From an uncultured Pelagibacteraceae bacterium (GTDB lineage: Bacteria > Pseudomonadota > Alphaproteobacteria > Pelagibacterales > Pelagibacteraceae): 64,000 nucleotides of DNA. The notes beneath the pieces are model-generated. The model ran no database searches and was not told where the DNA came from. It worked only from the letters and a program-made list of their open reading frames with translations. The translations under genes were made by a program, and so were the position numbers. This document shows, one piece after another, positions 42,798 through 53,325 of this stretch (position 1 is its first letter; every line of letters begins with the position of its first letter). The stretch lies in the NCBI GenBank assembly GCA_902578935.1, contig CACHEU010000002.1:208253-272252 (forward strand), read 5' to 3'.

Positions 42798-44171
42798 TTG
42801 AAACAAAAATTAAATCTAACCTCTAGCCCTATTATAAAATTATTAAGACAAATTGCCATTCCGTCTATGACGGGAAGTTTATTTCAAACTCTCTTCAATC
42901 TTGTAGATACTTTTTATGCCGGAAAAATATCAGCAGATGCTTTAGCCGCATTAGCAAAAGCCTTTCCATTATATTTTATAATAATTTCTGCAGGTATAGG
43001 AATAGTGGCAGGCTGCAATTCTTTAATAGCCAATTCTTTGGGTCAAAACAATAAAGTTGCTGCTTCAATTTATTCTTATAACTCCTTAGCATACGCTTTT
43101 TTTCTCTCAATATTCATAACAGTAATAGGTACATTTTTTTCTTATGATCTTTTAAAATTTATGGGAAGTACAGATGAAAGTATAACTTTGTCAAAAGAAT
43201 ATACTGATATCATTTTTTTAGGAACAATAGTTTTTTTAATTTTAACTTCTTTTAATGCAGTATTGTACGCACAAGGTGATACAAAAACTTACAGAAATGT
43301 TTTAATTGTCGGAGTAATTTTAAATATTATATTAAATCCTATTTTTATTTTTGGTTTATTTTTTATTCCTGCCTTTGGTATAGCCGGTTTAGCAATTTCT
43401 ACTGTACTAATCCAATTGGCTGCATGTATCTATTTATATTTTAAAGTCAACAAGACTGAATTAAAAATAATTCCAAAAATTTCAAGTTTTTATATAAGAA
43501 GAAATTTTTTGTTAAATATTTTTAATCAGAGTATGCCCATAACACTTGCTCTTTTTTTAGTAGCAACAGGAAGTTATATACTCCTATCTTTTATAAATAT
43601 TTTTGGAGAACAAGCGGTAGCAGGGTACGGAGCTGCGATAAGATTTGAACATTTATTTTCTTTACCTGTCATAGGTCTAAATACTGCCGTCATATCTATA
43701 GCAGGGCAAAATTTCGGAGCCAGAAGATATGATAGAATTAAAGAAGTTTATTTTAAATCAATAACGATAGGTGTAATGATAATGTGCGTTGCAGGTGTTA
43801 TCATTTACATTTTTTCGGAGTCAATTATAAGAATATTTTCAAATGACTTAGAGGTAATAAAATATGGCTCAAGTTATTTAAAGATAGCTGCATTTATTGG
43901 CCCTATTTATCCTGTTTTTTTTATTTCACACGCTCTGTTCACAGCACTAAAAAAAACATTTTTAATATTTTATTCAAATCTTTTCAGAATGGTGATTTTA
44001 CCATTTTCAATTGTTTGGTTAATTTTGAATGTTATGAATGGTTATTTTCAAGATATATTTTATGGTTTGTTAATTATGAATTGGGTTTTGGGATTCACAA
44101 TGTTGTTAGTAGCCAGAGGTTTAATGATTAAAACTTTCAAAGAAGAGAAAAAAGTTTTCTTTATATTTTGA
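42798..44171 (+). CDS. MATE family efflux transporter (TTG start)
   Basis: IAIPSMTGSLFQTLFNLVDTFYAGKIS; ~12 TM; GAGG upstream of TTG. Confidence 0.9.
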   Translation: MKQKLNLTSSPIIKLLRQIAIPSMTGSLFQTLFNLVDTFYAGKISADALAALAKAFPLYFIIISAGIGIVAGCNSLIANSLGQNNKVAASIYSYNSLAYAFFLSIFITVIGTFFSYDLLKFMGSTDESITLSKEYTDIIFLGTIVFLILTSFNAVLYAQGDTKTYRNVLIVGVILNIILNPIFIFGLFFIPAFGIAGLAISTVLIQLAACIYLYFKVNKTELKIIPKISSFYIRRNFLLNIFNQSMPITLALFLVATGSYILLSFINIFGEQAVAGYGAAIRFEHLFSLPVIGLNTAVISIAGQNFGARRYDRIKEVYFKSITIGVMIMCVAGVIIYIFSESIIRIFSNDLEVIKYGSSYLKIAAFIGPIYPVFFISHALFTALKKTFLIFYSNLFRMVILPFSIVWLILNVMNGYFQDIFYGLLIMNWVLGFTMLLVARGLMIKTFKEEKKVFFIF

Positions 44172-44197
44172 AAATGTTATATAAGAAGTCCTTGTTT

Positions 44198-44290
44198 GGT
44201 GAGGTGGGTGAGCTGGTTTAAACCAGAAGTTTGCTAAATTTCCGTAGGTGTAACAATCTACCGTGGGTTCGAATCCCACCCTCACCGCCA
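44198..44290 (+). tRNA. tRNA-Ser (anticodon GCU)
   Basis: Acceptor GGTGAGG/CCTCACC, D-stem GGT/ACC, anticodon arm GAAGT-TTGCTAA-ATTTC, long variable arm GTAG/CTAC, T arm GTGGG-TTCGAAT-CCCAC, encoded CCA. Confidence 0.95.
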
Positions 44291-44295
44291 TATTT

Positions 44296-46617
44296 TTATC
44301 TAAAATAGTTTTCTAATTCTATAGGTTTTCCGCTAAGCATATATCTATAAACATTAGCATTTTCCAAAACTCTTTGAACATAATTTCTTGTCTCTTTAAA
44401 CTTTATTAACTCTATCCAATTTACAAAATCAATTTTTCCCTTAGTTGGATCCCCATTAATTTTTCTCCAATATTTTACTCTTTTTGGTCCTGCATTATAT
44501 GCGGCAATAGCAAAAGGGTATACTTCTTTATATTCATTTAGAAGTGAATCAAAATAATATGTTCCCAAGCTAATATTATACTCTGGATCAGAAGTTAACT
44601 TACTTTTTCTATAAGGAACTTTCATTTGTTTAGCTACTAGTTTGGCAGTATAAGTCATAAGTTGCATCATTCCTTTAGCACCTGCGTAACTATTTGCTTT
44701 TGGATCAAATTCACTTTCTTGTCTCGTAATAGCTAAAATTATTTCTTGAGACGGCATTGCTTTACCATTAATAACTCTTGGAGTAGTTATAATTGGATAA
44801 TTAAATTTATTATAAAATCTTTTTTCATAAGATGCTTTTTTTGAAATTTGAATGGCATAATCATATCTTCCAACCTCAGTAGCAAGCTTAGCAGCAAGAA
44901 TTTCACTGCCCTTATCAATATTTACTTCCGCCAAATGTTTAATAATATCTTTGCTATATTTCGTTTTATTTAGCTCTTTTAAAAGTATTACATGTTTTAC
45001 TAAGGGACTTTTGTTAAATTCTTTTTCATAATCTTTTGAATATTTAGATTGCTCATTTAATTCAAATAATCCAGTAGGATTAATTTTTTTAAAAGAAAGT
45101 TGTCCGTAATATGTTGTTAAATATTTTGAACCTTCTTGAAAAAATTTTTGTGATAATTTATCATTACCAAGCTTTTCATAAGTAATTCCTATCCAATAAG
45201 CACCTCTTGCTAAACTAATTGGGTAACCTACATTTTCATAAAAATCTTTAAAATGTTTTAAAGCCCTATTCGGGTCATTTAAAAAGACTAACGATATCCA
45301 TCCAGACATCCATTCTGCTTCAGCAAACTCAGGACCTTCTGTTAAAGAATGATTTTTTGCTACTTCATATGCTTTTTGATATTTTTTCTTATATATCAAA
45401 GATCTAGATAATATATGTCTTTCTTTCCACCACAAATCCGGGCGAATTAATTTATCTTTGTCATTTGGAGTCTGATCTATAATTTCTAAAGATGACTCCA
45501 GTCTTCCTCTTCTTCTTCTCCATTTTAATCTGTCGTATTTTAAACCAATATCTGATTTTAATTTTTCAGGAACTTGAGTTATCGCTTTGTCAACACCATA
45601 GGAATTACTCATTAATATCTGTCTTGCGTTGTATAGAGCCCTGTAATCTTTAGGCAAATATCTTAATATTCTTTTCAGATCCCAATATTTATATTCCCAC
45701 GCCATATAGTCGGCTCTTTTAATATGATCGGAAGAATTTAAAAATTTTTTATATTTTTTATTTAAGTATTTAAGATCTTTAGAACTTAAAGATGCATTAA
45801 TCCATCCATCTTTTATTAATACTGACGCTCTATCTAAGTCACCTTTTAAAAAATATGACTCGCCAAGTTTTATTTTTCCAAATCCACTTAAAGGAGGAGA
45901 GGACTCAAACCATCCTATAACGGTATTTGGGCTGTTAGTTTTAAGATTAATTTTGTGTTCCGCTAGATACTTTAGTCTATTTATTCTTGGATAGTAGGGA
46001 TTCTTATCAATAAAATTGATATAGTCTGTGAAAGTAGCCTTATTATTTTTTTCTTTCAAATACATCCACCAAACTAAACTTTGAAAGTCCTTATCTCTTA
46101 CTTTTTTTGCAAGCTTAAACGCTGTATTCCATTTTTTTTCTTTAATATTCAAAAACACTTCTTTTGCATATTCATAATCTTTTTTTGACAAAATAGCAGA
46201 TTCAGGAGCTTGTTTACTTTCAGTTTTTTTATATGTTACTGGTTTTTTTTCAGGAAAAACAAAAGAACTTTCAACTTTTTCTTCAACTAAATTTAAAGAA
46301 ACTGTCTCTTTTTTTCGAAGTGGTTTTTCTTTTGGTATAAGAGAGGAAGTTTTATTTTTTTCTTTTTCAACTTTTTTAACTACCGTTTTACTTTTGGGTT
46401 TGATTTTAGGTAAAATATTTTTTTTTGTAACAGTAAACTTTTTTTTAACTTGAGGTTTTTTTACAGGCAGAATATATGATAATTTTTCCTTTTTGATAGT
46501 TACCGATAATTCTTTTGGTTTTGTTTTAGGTAAAATTATAGAGTTTGTATCTGCGTAGGCATTAGTATAGTGGAAAGTAATCAATAAAAAAACTAGACTA
46601 ATTAAATGTTTAAGCAT
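44296..46617 (-). CDS. slt: Soluble lytic murein transglycosylase
   Basis: LT domain ITRQESEFDPKANSYAGAKGMMQLM...YNISLGTYYFDSLL...AIAAYNAGPKRVKYW; signal peptide MLKHLISLVFLLITFHYTNAYA; start trimmed from 46698. Confidence 0.92.
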   Translation of the reverse strand: MLKHLISLVFLLITFHYTNAYADTNSIILPKTKPKELSVTIKKEKLSYILPVKKPQVKKKFTVTKKNILPKIKPKSKTVVKKVEKEKNKTSSLIPKEKPLRKKETVSLNLVEEKVESSFVFPEKKPVTYKKTESKQAPESAILSKKDYEYAKEVFLNIKEKKWNTAFKLAKKVRDKDFQSLVWWMYLKEKNNKATFTDYINFIDKNPYYPRINRLKYLAEHKINLKTNSPNTVIGWFESSPPLSGFGKIKLGESYFLKGDLDRASVLIKDGWINASLSSKDLKYLNKKYKKFLNSSDHIKRADYMAWEYKYWDLKRILRYLPKDYRALYNARQILMSNSYGVDKAITQVPEKLKSDIGLKYDRLKWRRRRGRLESSLEIIDQTPNDKDKLIRPDLWWKERHILSRSLIYKKKYQKAYEVAKNHSLTEGPEFAEAEWMSGWISLVFLNDPNRALKHFKDFYENVGYPISLARGAYWIGITYEKLGNDKLSQKFFQEGSKYLTTYYGQLSFKKINPTGLFELNEQSKYSKDYEKEFNKSPLVKHVILLKELNKTKYSKDIIKHLAEVNIDKGSEILAAKLATEVGRYDYAIQISKKASYEKRFYNKFNYPIITTPRVINGKAMPSQEIILAITRQESEFDPKANSYAGAKGMMQLMTYTAKLVAKQMKVPYRKSKLTSDPEYNISLGTYYFDSLLNEYKEVYPFAIAAYNAGPKRVKYWRKINGDPTKGKIDFVNWIELIKFKETRNYVQRVLENANVYRYMLSGKPIELENYFR

Positions 46618-46623
46618 AAAATT

Positions 46624-46652
46624 TTGAAAGATTAAATTAATTACTATATAAA
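46624..46652 (+). promoter_or_regulatory. Candidate dapA promoter (TTGAAA-N17-TATAAA)
   Basis: -35 46624-46629, -10 46647-46652, ATG at 46658. Confidence 0.5.
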
Positions 46653-46657
46653 GAATT

Positions 46658-47542
46658 ATGTTTAAAGGTTCAATTGTAGCTTTAATAACACCATTCAAAG
46701 ATAATGTAATGGATCAGGATAGATATATATCCCTTATTCATCATCATATTTCCAATGGAACAAAAGGAGTAGTTCCTGCTGGTACAACCGGTGAATCACC
46801 TACGCTAAATCATGAAGAACACAAAAAGGTAATTGAAATTGCTGTTAAGGAATGTAAAGGAAAAATTCCAGTTGTAGCTGGAACCGGTTCTAATTCTACT
46901 GCTGAAGCAATTGAATTATCAAAGCATGCTGAAAAAGCTGGAGCTAACGGATTATTAATAGTTACACCATATTATAACAAACCAACTCAAGAAGGACTTT
47001 ACCAACATTACAAACTAATAAACGATAATGTTGGGATACCAATTATTATATACAATATTCCGCCAAGATCAGTAATCGATATGTCAGTTGATACTATGGC
47101 TAGACTTTTTGAATTAAAAAATATTGCAGGAGTTAAAGATGCAACCGCAGATCTAAGTAGGGTTGATCAACAATTAAAGAAAATGGGTCCGGAGTTTATT
47201 CAATTGTCTGGAGAAGATGGAACAGCTTTAGAATTTAATATGCGTGGCGGTGTAGGATGTATTTCTGTTACAGCAAATGTGGCTGCAAAACTTTGTTCAG
47301 AATTTCAAGATGCATCATTAAGCAAAAATAATAGCAATCTACTTGCCAAAGCTAAAGAGATTAATGAAAAATTGATGCCACTACATAAAGCTTTGTTTAT
47401 AGAAAGTAATCCAAGTCCAGTTAAGTATGCTGCAAGTTTGTTAAACTTGTCTTCCGATGAAGTTAGATTACCTTTAGTGAGAGTGACAGACAAAACAAAA
47501 AAAGAAGTACAGAAAGCTTTAAAGATTGCCAATCTGCTTTAA
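46658..47542 (+). CDS. dapA: 4-hydroxy-tetrahydrodipicolinate synthase
   Basis: [33 protein letters not shown]. Confidence 0.97.
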   Translation: MFKGSIVALITPFKDNVMDQDRYISLIHHHISNGTKGVVPAGTTGESPTLNHEEHKKVIEIAVKECKGKIPVVAGTGSNSTAEAIELSKHAEKAGANGLLIVTPYYNKPTQEGLYQHYKLINDNVGIPIIIYNIPPRSVIDMSVDTMARLFELKNIAGVKDATADLSRVDQQLKKMGPEFIQLSGEDGTALEFNMRGGVGCISVTANVAAKLCSEFQDASLSKNNSNLLAKAKEINEKLMPLHKALFIESNPSPVKYAASLLNLSSDEVRLPLVRVTDKTKKEVQKALKIANLL

Positions 47543-48012
47543 TGAAAGCAAGAAAAAATACCGGTATAAAAATTGTCTGCAATAATAGAAAAGCAAGATT
47601 TAATTATTTTTTTCAAGAATTAATAGAGGCAGGAATAGTTTTAAAAGGATCAGAAGTCAAATCTCTTAGGGATGGAAAAGCAAATATAACTGATGCTTAT
47701 GCTACCGATAACAAAGGTGAAATTTATTTAATTAATTCACACATACCTTTATATAAAGAGTCCAGCTATAATAATCATAATCCTAGAGACATGAGAAAAC
47801 TTTTACTTAATAAAAGAGAAATTAACAAAGTGATAGGAAAAATTAATAGAGAAGGATTAACAATTATTCCAACAAAAGTATATTTTAAAAAAGGGAAAGC
47901 AAAAGTAGAACTTGCTATTGCTAAAGGAAAAAAACTCTATGATAAAAGAAATGTTAAGAAAAAAAGAGATTGGGAAAGAGAACAGGCCAGGATATTAAGT
48001 AGAAATAAATAA
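47542..48012 (+). CDS. smpB: SsrA-binding protein SmpB
   Basis: [27 protein letters not shown]-type motif ([25 protein letters not shown]); KKKRDWERE tail. Confidence 0.97.
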   Translation: MKARKNTGIKIVCNNRKARFNYFFQELIEAGIVLKGSEVKSLRDGKANITDAYATDNKGEIYLINSHIPLYKESSYNNHNPRDMRKLLLNKREINKVIGKINREGLTIIPTKVYFKKGKAKVELAIAKGKKLYDKRNVKKKRDWEREQARILSRNK

Positions 48013-48542
48013 TGATTTATCTCGGAATTGGATCAAACTTATCATCTAGTTTTGGCGACAGATTCGCTAATATAAATCTAGCTGTTTCATCTTTAAAAGA
48101 AAAAAAAATTAATTTAGTTAAAAAATCTAGTTTTTATGAGACTTTTTCTTATCCAAATAAGGAAAATCCAAAATTTATTAATATTGTAATAGCCGTTAAA
48201 ACATCATTATCCCCCAAGAATTTAATGGAATCTTTGATATTAATTGAAGAAAAACTTGAAAGGAAAAGGTTAAAAAAAAATGATCCGAGAACCTGTGATA
48301 TTGATATTATCGATTACAACAAGGAAATTATTAATTTTAATCTAAATAATTTTGAGCTAAAAATTCCTCATCAATCTATGTCTGTTAGAAATTTTGTATT
48401 ATATCCCTTAAAAGAAATCTGTCCTAATTGGATACACCCCATAAGCAAAACAACTATTGACGTCCTAATTGAAAATTTAAAAAAAACTAATAATGACATT
48501 ACAAAATTATCTCAAAATGATATAAATAGTTATGTTAAATAA
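48012..48542 (+). CDS. folK: 2-amino-4-hydroxy-6-hydroxymethyldihydropteridine pyrophosphokinase
   Basis: IYLGIGSNLSSSFGDR; DPRTCDIDIIDYN; IPHQSMSVRNFVLYPL. Confidence 0.93.
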   Translation: MIYLGIGSNLSSSFGDRFANINLAVSSLKEKKINLVKKSSFYETFSYPNKENPKFINIVIAVKTSLSPKNLMESLILIEEKLERKRLKKNDPRTCDIDIIDYNKEIINFNLNNFELKIPHQSMSVRNFVLYPLKEICPNWIHPISKTTIDVLIENLKKTNNDITKLSQNDINSYVK

Positions 48543-50277
48543 TGAAGAATTAATAAAAAAAGTTAGATCTTATAATAGATTTTTTAACCCAGATGCTTTG
48601 ACAAAGGCCTACAATTTTGCTTTAGAAGCACATAAAAATCAAAAAAGAGAAGAGGGCATTCCATACATTAGCCATCCCGTTGCTGTAGCAAGCATACTTA
48701 CTGAGCTTAAATTAGATAGCGCAACTATCACGACCGGTCTTTTACATGATACCGTTGAAGACACTAAAGCCACTTATGAAACTGTAAAAAAAGAATTTGG
48801 GAAAGAGGTTGCAGATTTAGTTGATGGAGTGACTAAAATTTCAGCTTTAGAAGAAAAAGCTGTTGAAAACTCTAGAGCAGAAAATTTTAGGAAATTGATA
48901 CTTGCTACCTCTAAAGACATACGAGTTCTTCTAGTAAAATTAGCAGATAGATTACACAACATGAGAACAATTCATTATGTTAAAGATAAAGACAAAAAGA
49001 TTAGAAAAGCTAAAGAGACAATGGAAATTTATGCTCCTTTGGCTGATAGAATGGGAATGAACAGAATAAGGGACGAATTGGAGGATTTATCTTTTTCTAT
49101 TCTTAATTCTGAAGCTAGAAATTTAATTCTGAATAGATTGTCTTTTATTAAAAACAAAAGAGAAGATGTAATCAAAAGTGTTTCTGATGAACTTAATCAA
49201 TTACTAGAATCTAGTAAAATAGAAGCCGAAATAACTGGTAGAGAAAAAACTCCATTTTCCATATGGCGCAAGATGCAAAATAAAAGAATTTCTTTAGAGC
49301 AACTTACTGACATTGTTGGATTTAGGGTAATAGTAAAGAATATTAATGATTGCTATATAACCTTAGGATTATTTCATAACAAGTATTCTGCAATACCAGG
49401 AAAATTTAAAGACTACATATCGACACCAAAAATTAACCAGTATAAATCTATACATACATCAATAATTGGACCAATGAAAAAAAGAATAGAAATACAAATA
49501 AGAACCAAACCAATGCATGAATTTGCCGAAAGAGGTATAGCGTCACATTGGAAATATAAATCATCAGAAAAATTTTCAGAACTGTCATGGAAGGAATATG
49601 ACTGGTTAAGAGATCTTGTGGAAATAATCGAAACTGGCGGAAGTCCAGAACATTATTTTGAATTTACAAAACTTCAAATGTTTCAAGATAACGTTTTTTG
49701 TTTTACACCAAAGGGAGCCGTTATAAAGTTGCCTAAGGATGCTACTCCAATTGATTTTGCTTACGCTGTGCATACAAAAGTAGGTGATACAGCAATCGGT
49801 TGTGAAATTAATGGAAGATCCTCCCCTCTTCAGTCGAAACTTAAAAATGGAGACATGATAAGAATTACAACCTCTAAAAAAGTTTCTCCTTCTTTACACT
49901 GGCTATCATCAAGCAAAACAGGTAAGGCTAGAGCATCAATTAGAAAACATTGGCAAGGCAAATTACTAGAAAACGAATCTCAATTAAAAGAGTATACCTC
50001 AACACTATCCATTGACCTTCCACATAAACCAGGAATTTTGGGCAAGGTAAGTACATTGATTGGGCTTAACGACGCTAATATAATCAACATAGAATTGACC
50101 AAGAGAAGCAAAGATTACTTACAATTTTTGTTTGATTTACAAATTAAAGATTTAAAAAACTTCACAAACTTGATAAGTCAACTTAAACAAGAAGATTTAA
50201 AATTTAAAGTAATTCGTCACAAAAAGAAAAAGTATGCTTTCATACAAAGAGTCCTTAAAAATTTTAAAAGAAACTGA
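48532..50277 (+). CDS. spoT: RelA/SpoT family (p)ppGpp synthetase/hydrolase
   Basis: HD motif GLLHDTVEDT; synthetase region GREKTPFSIWRKM; TGS and ACT-like C-terminus. Confidence 0.95.
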   Translation: MLNNEELIKKVRSYNRFFNPDALTKAYNFALEAHKNQKREEGIPYISHPVAVASILTELKLDSATITTGLLHDTVEDTKATYETVKKEFGKEVADLVDGVTKISALEEKAVENSRAENFRKLILATSKDIRVLLVKLADRLHNMRTIHYVKDKDKKIRKAKETMEIYAPLADRMGMNRIRDELEDLSFSILNSEARNLILNRLSFIKNKREDVIKSVSDELNQLLESSKIEAEITGREKTPFSIWRKMQNKRISLEQLTDIVGFRVIVKNINDCYITLGLFHNKYSAIPGKFKDYISTPKINQYKSIHTSIIGPMKKRIEIQIRTKPMHEFAERGIASHWKYKSSEKFSELSWKEYDWLRDLVEIIETGGSPEHYFEFTKLQMFQDNVFCFTPKGAVIKLPKDATPIDFAYAVHTKVGDTAIGCEINGRSSPLQSKLKNGDMIRITTSKKVSPSLHWLSSSKTGKARASIRKHWQGKLLENESQLKEYTSTLSIDLPHKPGILGKVSTLIGLNDANIINIELTKRSKDYLQFLFDLQIKDLKNFTNLISQLKQEDLKFKVIRHKKKKYAFIQRVLKNFKRN

Positions 50278-50815
50278 TGCTCTATTAGAGGGGCATTTTA
50301 TTTTATCCTCAGGACTTCATAGTGATAAATATGTTCAGTGCGCAAAACTTTTAAGTAAACCTAAAAAAGCAAAAGAGCTATGCTTGTCACTCGCTGAAAA
50401 AATCAAGGAAAAATATAAAAATATAGACTTAATATTGTCACCGGCTATTGGCGGAATTGTAATTGGTTATGAAATTGGAAGAATTTTAAATATAGAAACT
50501 ATCTTTGCAGAAAGAGTTAATGGAAATTTTAACTTAAGAAGGGGTTTTGAAATAAACAAAGGAAAAAAAATTCTAGTAGTTGAGGATGTAATAACCACAG
50601 GAAAATCTAGTTTAGAATGTTCAGCTTTAGCAAAAAAAGCAAATGCAGAGATCGTTGGTTATGCCTGTATAATAGATAGATCTAACGGGAAAAGTAAAAT
50701 TGACAAAACAATTGTATCTCAAATTCAAATACAAATTCCAACCTATAAGAAAGAAGATTTACCAAAACATCTTGAAAGTATAAAAGCCATTAAACCAGGA
50801 AGTAGAAATTTATAA
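50234..50815 (+). CDS. pyrE: Orotate phosphoribosyltransferase
   Basis: LLEGHFILSSGLHSDKYVQCAKLL; KILVVEDVITTGKSSLE. Confidence 0.95.
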   Translation: MLSYKESLKILKETDALLEGHFILSSGLHSDKYVQCAKLLSKPKKAKELCLSLAEKIKEKYKNIDLILSPAIGGIVIGYEIGRILNIETIFAERVNGNFNLRRGFEINKGKKILVVEDVITTGKSSLECSALAKKANAEIVGYACIIDRSNGKSKIDKTIVSQIQIQIPTYKKEDLPKHLESIKAIKPGSRNL

Positions 50816-51540
50816 TGAGCTTACCCAGATTAGGTGTAAACATAGATCATGTAGCCACCATTAGGAATGCTAGAGGAGAAAATTATCCAAGCCCTTTAAA
50901 AGCTGCATTGCTAGCCCAGAAATTTGGAGCTGATTCAATTACAATTCATTTAAGAGAAGATAGGAGACACATTAGAGACAAAGATTTAATAGAAATAAAA
51001 AAAAAATTAAAAATTCCTTTAAATTTAGAAATGGCCCCAACAAAGGCAATGCTTAAAATTTCTTTAAAATATAAACCAAAGTATGTTTGTATTGTTCCGG
51101 AAAAAAGAAAAGAAATAACAACAGAAGGAGGCTTGAATTTAAGAAAAAATTCTTCTTTAATTAGAAAAATTATAAGAGAATTAAAAAAAAAAAATATAAG
51201 AACAAGTTTATTTATTGAGCCAGATATTGAAGATATTAAAATTGCCAAAAAGATCCAAGCCGATTGTATAGAAATTCATACTGGAAAAATTTGCAATTTA
51301 TATAATAAAAAACAAAAGACAAAAGATGAATTTAAAAAAATTCAGAAATCAGTTAATTTTGCGAACAATATTGGTTTAGAAGTCCATGCTGGACACGGAA
51401 TCACTTTTTCCTCTGCCGCGCTACTCTCAAAAATTAAAGGAATAAAAGAATTTAATATAGGACATTTTTTAATTGGAGAATCAATTTTTATAGGTATAAG
51501 AAATTGTATTAAAAAATTTAAAAAAATATTAAAAAAATGA
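50815..51540 (+). CDS. pdxJ: Pyridoxine 5'-phosphate synthase
   Basis: LGVNIDHVATIRNARGENYPSPLKAA; ITIHLREDRRHIRDKDL. Confidence 0.97.
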   Translation: MSLPRLGVNIDHVATIRNARGENYPSPLKAALLAQKFGADSITIHLREDRRHIRDKDLIEIKKKLKIPLNLEMAPTKAMLKISLKYKPKYVCIVPEKRKEITTEGGLNLRKNSSLIRKIIRELKKKNIRTSLFIEPDIEDIKIAKKIQADCIEIHTGKICNLYNKKQKTKDEFKKIQKSVNFANNIGLEVHAGHGITFSSAALLSKIKGIKEFNIGHFLIGESIFIGIRNCIKKFKKILKK

Positions 51541-51926
51541 ATATCTATGGAATAGGAACAGATATAGTTAATGTTAACAGAATTAAAAGCGCAATAAAAA
51601 AAAATAATCAAGCATTTAAAAAAAGAGTTTATACAAATTTTGAAATCAGAACATGTGAAAGAAGAAAAAATGAAGCAGAATGTTTTGCAAAGAGATTTGC
51701 TGCTAAAGAAGCATTTTTCAAAGCAGTTTCTGCTGGCAATAAACTCAAATTCAATGAGATTGAAGTTAAAAATAATTCGTTAGGTGCTCCGAAACTTGTG
51801 ATTAAAGGACTTTCTCTAAAAAATTTAAAAAAAATTTTCAAAAATAAAAAATTTAAAATACATTTATCATTATCTGATGATAAGCCCTGGGCAGTAGCAT
51901 CAGTAATTATATTTACACACAAATAA
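51537..51926 (+). CDS. acpS: Holo-[acyl-carrier-protein] synthase
   Basis: IYGIGTDIVNVNRIKSAI; RFAAKEAFFKAV. Confidence 0.95.
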   Translation: MNIYGIGTDIVNVNRIKSAIKKNNQAFKKRVYTNFEIRTCERRKNEAECFAKRFAAKEAFFKAVSAGNKLKFNEIEVKNNSLGAPKLVIKGLSLKNLKKIFKNKKFKIHLSLSDDKPWAVASVIIFTHK

Positions 51927-51929
51927 ACA

Positions 51930-52658
51930 ATGATGTCTAAAATTCTTGATAATATTAAAACATTAATAATTGCTTTAATTATTGCGATTTTAATTAGATC
52001 TTTATTGTTTCAACCTTTTTATATTCCATCTTCCTCTATGGAACCTACATTGCTTGTCGGTGATAGGATTTTTGTTTCTAAATACACATATGGATACAGC
52101 AAACATTCCTTTCCTTTCAGTCCACCAATTTTGAATAAAAGAATATTTGATTCAAAACCAGAATACGGAGATCTTGTGGTGTTTAAAACACCATCTGATA
52201 ATAGAACGGATTATATAAAGAGACTAATAGGTTTCCCTGGAGATGAGATACGTATCATAGAAGGTGACTTATTCATTAATAAGGCAAAAATATCTAAAGA
52301 AAATGCAGTTAATAAATTTAATATTAGATGTGGAGATAGCGTTAGTGAAGTTGTTGCTTATAAAGAAAAATTGCCGAACAACAAAACCCATATAACAGTG
52401 TATAATAAAAATGGAACTATGATTAATTCTGATTCCTATATTGTTCCTGAAAAACATTATTTTTTCCTAGGAGACAATAGAGATTGTTCAAGAGACAGCA
52501 GATTTTTATCCAGCGTAGGCTATGTTCATGAAAATAATTTAGTAGGAAAAGCTCAAATGATATTTTTTTCCAATGACACAAAAAAAGGAAGTGTTTTAAA
52601 GTTTTGGAATTGGAGGGAATCTTTTAGATTTGATAGATTTTTTAAAAAACTGAAATGA
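51930..52658 (+). CDS. lepB: Signal peptidase I
   Basis: FYIPSSSMEPTLLVGDRIFVSKY; DYIKRLIGFPGDEI; GDNRDCSRDSR. Confidence 0.96.
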   Translation: MMSKILDNIKTLIIALIIAILIRSLLFQPFYIPSSSMEPTLLVGDRIFVSKYTYGYSKHSFPFSPPILNKRIFDSKPEYGDLVVFKTPSDNRTDYIKRLIGFPGDEIRIIEGDLFINKAKISKENAVNKFNIRCGDSVSEVVAYKEKLPNNKTHITVYNKNGTMINSDSYIVPEKHYFFLGDNRDCSRDSRFLSSVGYVHENNLVGKAQMIFFSNDTKKGSVLKFWNWRESFRFDRFFKKLK

Positions 52659-53323
52659 AAAGTAATATAAAAAAATTAGAAAATATTATAAAAGTTGATT
52701 TTCAAAACAAGGAACTTTTAAAGCAGAGCTTGATACATAAAAGCTTTGATAAAAACTATAATAATGAAAAGTTGGAATTTTTAGGTGATAGAGTTATAGG
52801 CCTAGTAATTTCCCAAAAATTACTCCTCTTATACCCTCAAGAAAGTGAGGGGATTATAGATAAAAAATTTGCAAATCTTGTAAATAAAAAAACTTGTAAG
52901 GAAATTGCAAATCAAATTAATTTAAAAAAATTTATTAAAACCGGGAATTCCTTCAAAAACATTAAATCTTCAGATGAAAAAATTTTAAGTGATTGCTGCG
53001 AAGCTTTAATTGGGGCAATATATCTAGATCAAGGACTTGCTGTATCAGAAAAATTTATTCTTAAAAATTGGAAAAATTTTATTAAAAAGTCAAATATAAC
53101 TGAAATTGATCCTAAGACTAAACTTCAAGAGCATTCTTTAAAAAAATACAAAAAATTACCTATTTACAAAATGTTTAAACAAACCGGACCAAATCATAAC
53201 CCGTTTTTTAAAGTTCAGGTTCAAATATCTAATTCAAAAAAATATTTTGGTTATGGAAAATCTAAAAAATTAGCTCAAAAACATGCTGCATCAAAATTAA
53301 TAAAAAGTTTGAATCTTAATTAA
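52655..53323 (+). CDS. rnc: Ribonuclease III
   Basis: NEKLEFLGDRVIGLVIS; SDCCEALIGAIYLDQG; dsRBD at C-terminus. Confidence 0.96.
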   Translation: MKSNIKKLENIIKVDFQNKELLKQSLIHKSFDKNYNNEKLEFLGDRVIGLVISQKLLLLYPQESEGIIDKKFANLVNKKTCKEIANQINLKKFIKTGNSFKNIKSSDEKILSDCCEALIGAIYLDQGLAVSEKFILKNWKNFIKKSNITEIDPKTKLQEHSLKKYKKLPIYKMFKQTGPNHNPFFKVQVQISNSKKYFGYGKSKKLAQKHAASKLIKSLNLN

Positions 53324-53325
53324 AT

